NCBI GenBank assembly: GCA_024278655.1
Contig: JAJRSV010000126.1
Span: 1-6,081, forward strand
Direction of reading: 5' to 3'
From: Bacteroidota bacterium
GTDB taxonomy: Bacteria; Bacteroidota; Ignavibacteria; Ignavibacteriales; Ignavibacteriaceae
DNA length: 6,081 bases
Shown: positions 5,709 through 6,081 of the stretch, piece by piece
Layout: every line of letters begins with the position of its first letter
Numbering within the stretch: the first letter of the stretch is position 1
Program-made: the position numbers and the translations under genes
Notes under the pieces: generated by a model
Databases searched by the model: none
Seen by the model: only the letters and a program-made list of their open reading frames with translations
Told to the model about the DNA's origin: nothing

Positions 5709-5934
5709 CTGTCCGAATTATTTTATTATTTGAGTAACTATTCATCCTCTAATAGCAGAATTAAACATTTTTACAAAAACTGTAATTCAACCCCCGTCCC
5801 TCTTCTCCCGGAAAGGAAAAAGGGAATTAAAAAGGAATGACTTCCTCTTACAACTAAAACGAATATAAACACCTGTAATCCATTTTAATTTTTACTCTGC
5901 CGGTATTTTAGAGAAATTTATTTCGGACAGATGT
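5709..5934. repeat. 218-bp MITE-like element, copy 2
   Basis: Same orientation as copy 1. Ends CTGTCCGAATTA (5709-5720) and TATTTCGGACAG (5919-5930) are inverted with 11 of 12 matches. The core 5711-5928 is 218 bp, as in copy 1. At the fifth base of the end, copy 1 has an A-T match and copy 2 a G-C match, so both ends changed together. Of 18 substitutions against copy 1, 16 are transitions, plus one single-base deletion. The internal hairpin is partly lost here, with two base pairs of the outer stem broken. Confidence 0.75.
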
Positions 5935-5953
5935 GATAATAGCACATCTGTCC
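5925..5953. repeat. 10-bp inverted repeat at the repeat/IS junction
   Basis: GGACAGATGT (5925-5934) and ACATCTGTCC (5944-5953) are perfect inverted copies separated by 9 bp. The left arm is the right end of repeat copy 2, and the right arm begins the presumed IS end. Head-to-head ends of two related elements explain it better than a terminator, since neither strand has a U-tract after it. Confidence 0.7.
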
Positions 5954-5969
5954 AAAACGATAAAAAAAG

Positions 5970-6036
5970 GATCCCTCAGATAAGATTGGTAAATTAGTTT
6001 CACAAAAAATAAACAAACCAAAATTATCGAGGGATC
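5970..6036 (+). promoter_or_regulatory. hairpin sequestering the transposase ribosome-binding site
   Basis: Positions 5970-5983 (GATCCCTCAGATAA) pair with 6024-6036 (TTATCGAGGGATC): 13 base pairs with one bulged A at 5978 and a 40-nt loop. The 3' arm contains the Shine-Dalgarno GAGGG (6029-6033), ending 4 nt before the ATG at 6038. A transcript entering from outside would fold and hide the site. One starting inside the loop would lack the 5' arm and be translatable. This is the logic known from IS10 and IS50. Its use here is inferred. Confidence 0.65.
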
Positions 6037-6037
6037 A

Positions 6038-6081
6038 ATGGTAAATGTAACACTTTTCAGTCAGATATTAAATTATATAGA
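6038..6081 (+). CDS. N-terminus of an IS4-like transposase (partial)
   Basis: The ATG at 6038 opens MVNVTLFSQILNYI and continues past the window end. The 'TLFSQIL' opening resembles the N-terminal DUF4372 segment of IS4-family transposases common in Bacteroidota. Only 14 full residues are visible, so the family call rests on that short likeness plus the context of inverted ends and an RBS-blocking hairpin. Catalytic DDE residues would lie outside the window. Confidence 0.5.
   Translation, partial: MVNVTLFSQILNYI

Larger units (their letters stand above)
5944..6081 (+). mobile_element. left part of an IS4-like insertion sequence (partial)
   Basis: The element runs off the window. Its presumed left end, ACATCTGTCCAAAA (5944-5957), is a 14-bp exact inverted match to the right end of repeat copy 1 (5396-5409). 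About 80 bp inside lies the start of a transposase-like ORF, preceded by an RBS-sequestering hairpin. The exact left boundary (5944, 5948 or nearby) cannot be fixed without the right end. Confidence 0.5.

Noticed and set aside
5404..5710. A composite transposon formed by the two direct repeats
   Set aside because: The enclosed 300 bp has no gene, and the repeats themselves lack a transposase. Independent insertions or a local duplication are simpler.

Overview
The window looks like a chromosomal stretch from an AT-leaning member of the Bacteroidota/Chlorobi/Ignavibacteria (FCB) group, with Ignavibacteria my best guess. This is inferred from the DUF4412-type exported protein, a bacterial deoxyhypusine-synthase-like enzyme, a Bacteroidota-style promoter match, and long gene-free DNA rich in small palindromes next to an IS4-like transposase. 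No rRNA, tRNA or CRISPR array was seen.

Layout. Positions 1-510 hold at most the tail of an upstream gene, one doubtful 49-codon ORF (174-323), and two related GC-rich hairpins (323-348 and 369-401). A family 2 glycosyltransferase (511-1275, +) follows and ends in a bidirectional terminator that it shares with a convergent two-gene minus-strand unit. That unit runs from an extended-SDR NAD-dependent epimerase/dehydratase (2433-3470, start corrected to the internal ATG) to a deoxyhypusine-synthase-like protein (1325-2368). Divergent from it is a plus-strand pair: a membrane-anchored protein with a TonB-like N-terminus but a non-TonB C-terminus (3624-4355), then a secreted methionine-rich DUF4412 protein (4375-5034), closed by a clear terminator (5099-5136).

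Positions 5137-6037 contain no convincing gene but are highly structured. Two direct copies (about 91% identical) of a 218-bp element with short inverted ends lie about 300 bp apart. Between them sit four 15-17-bp palindromes with a conserved TAC/GTA loop. Just after copy 2 comes the left part of an insertion sequence whose presumed end matches the ends of the 218-bp element. Its transposase start is preceded by a 13-bp-paired hairpin that buries the ribosome-binding site. I read this as an IS together with non-autonomous (MITE-like) relatives.

Function. The glycosyltransferase and epimerase fit surface-polysaccharide metabolism, and the plus-strand pair is envelope-associated. The deoxyhypusine-synthase-like enzyme keeps the catalytic lysine but has lost three residues that contact spermidine in the human enzyme, so it probably acts on different amines. 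No complete new defence or biosynthetic system is visible. The most unusual material is the IS/MITE/palindrome region, the altered active site of the DHS-like enzyme, and the TonB-like chimera.
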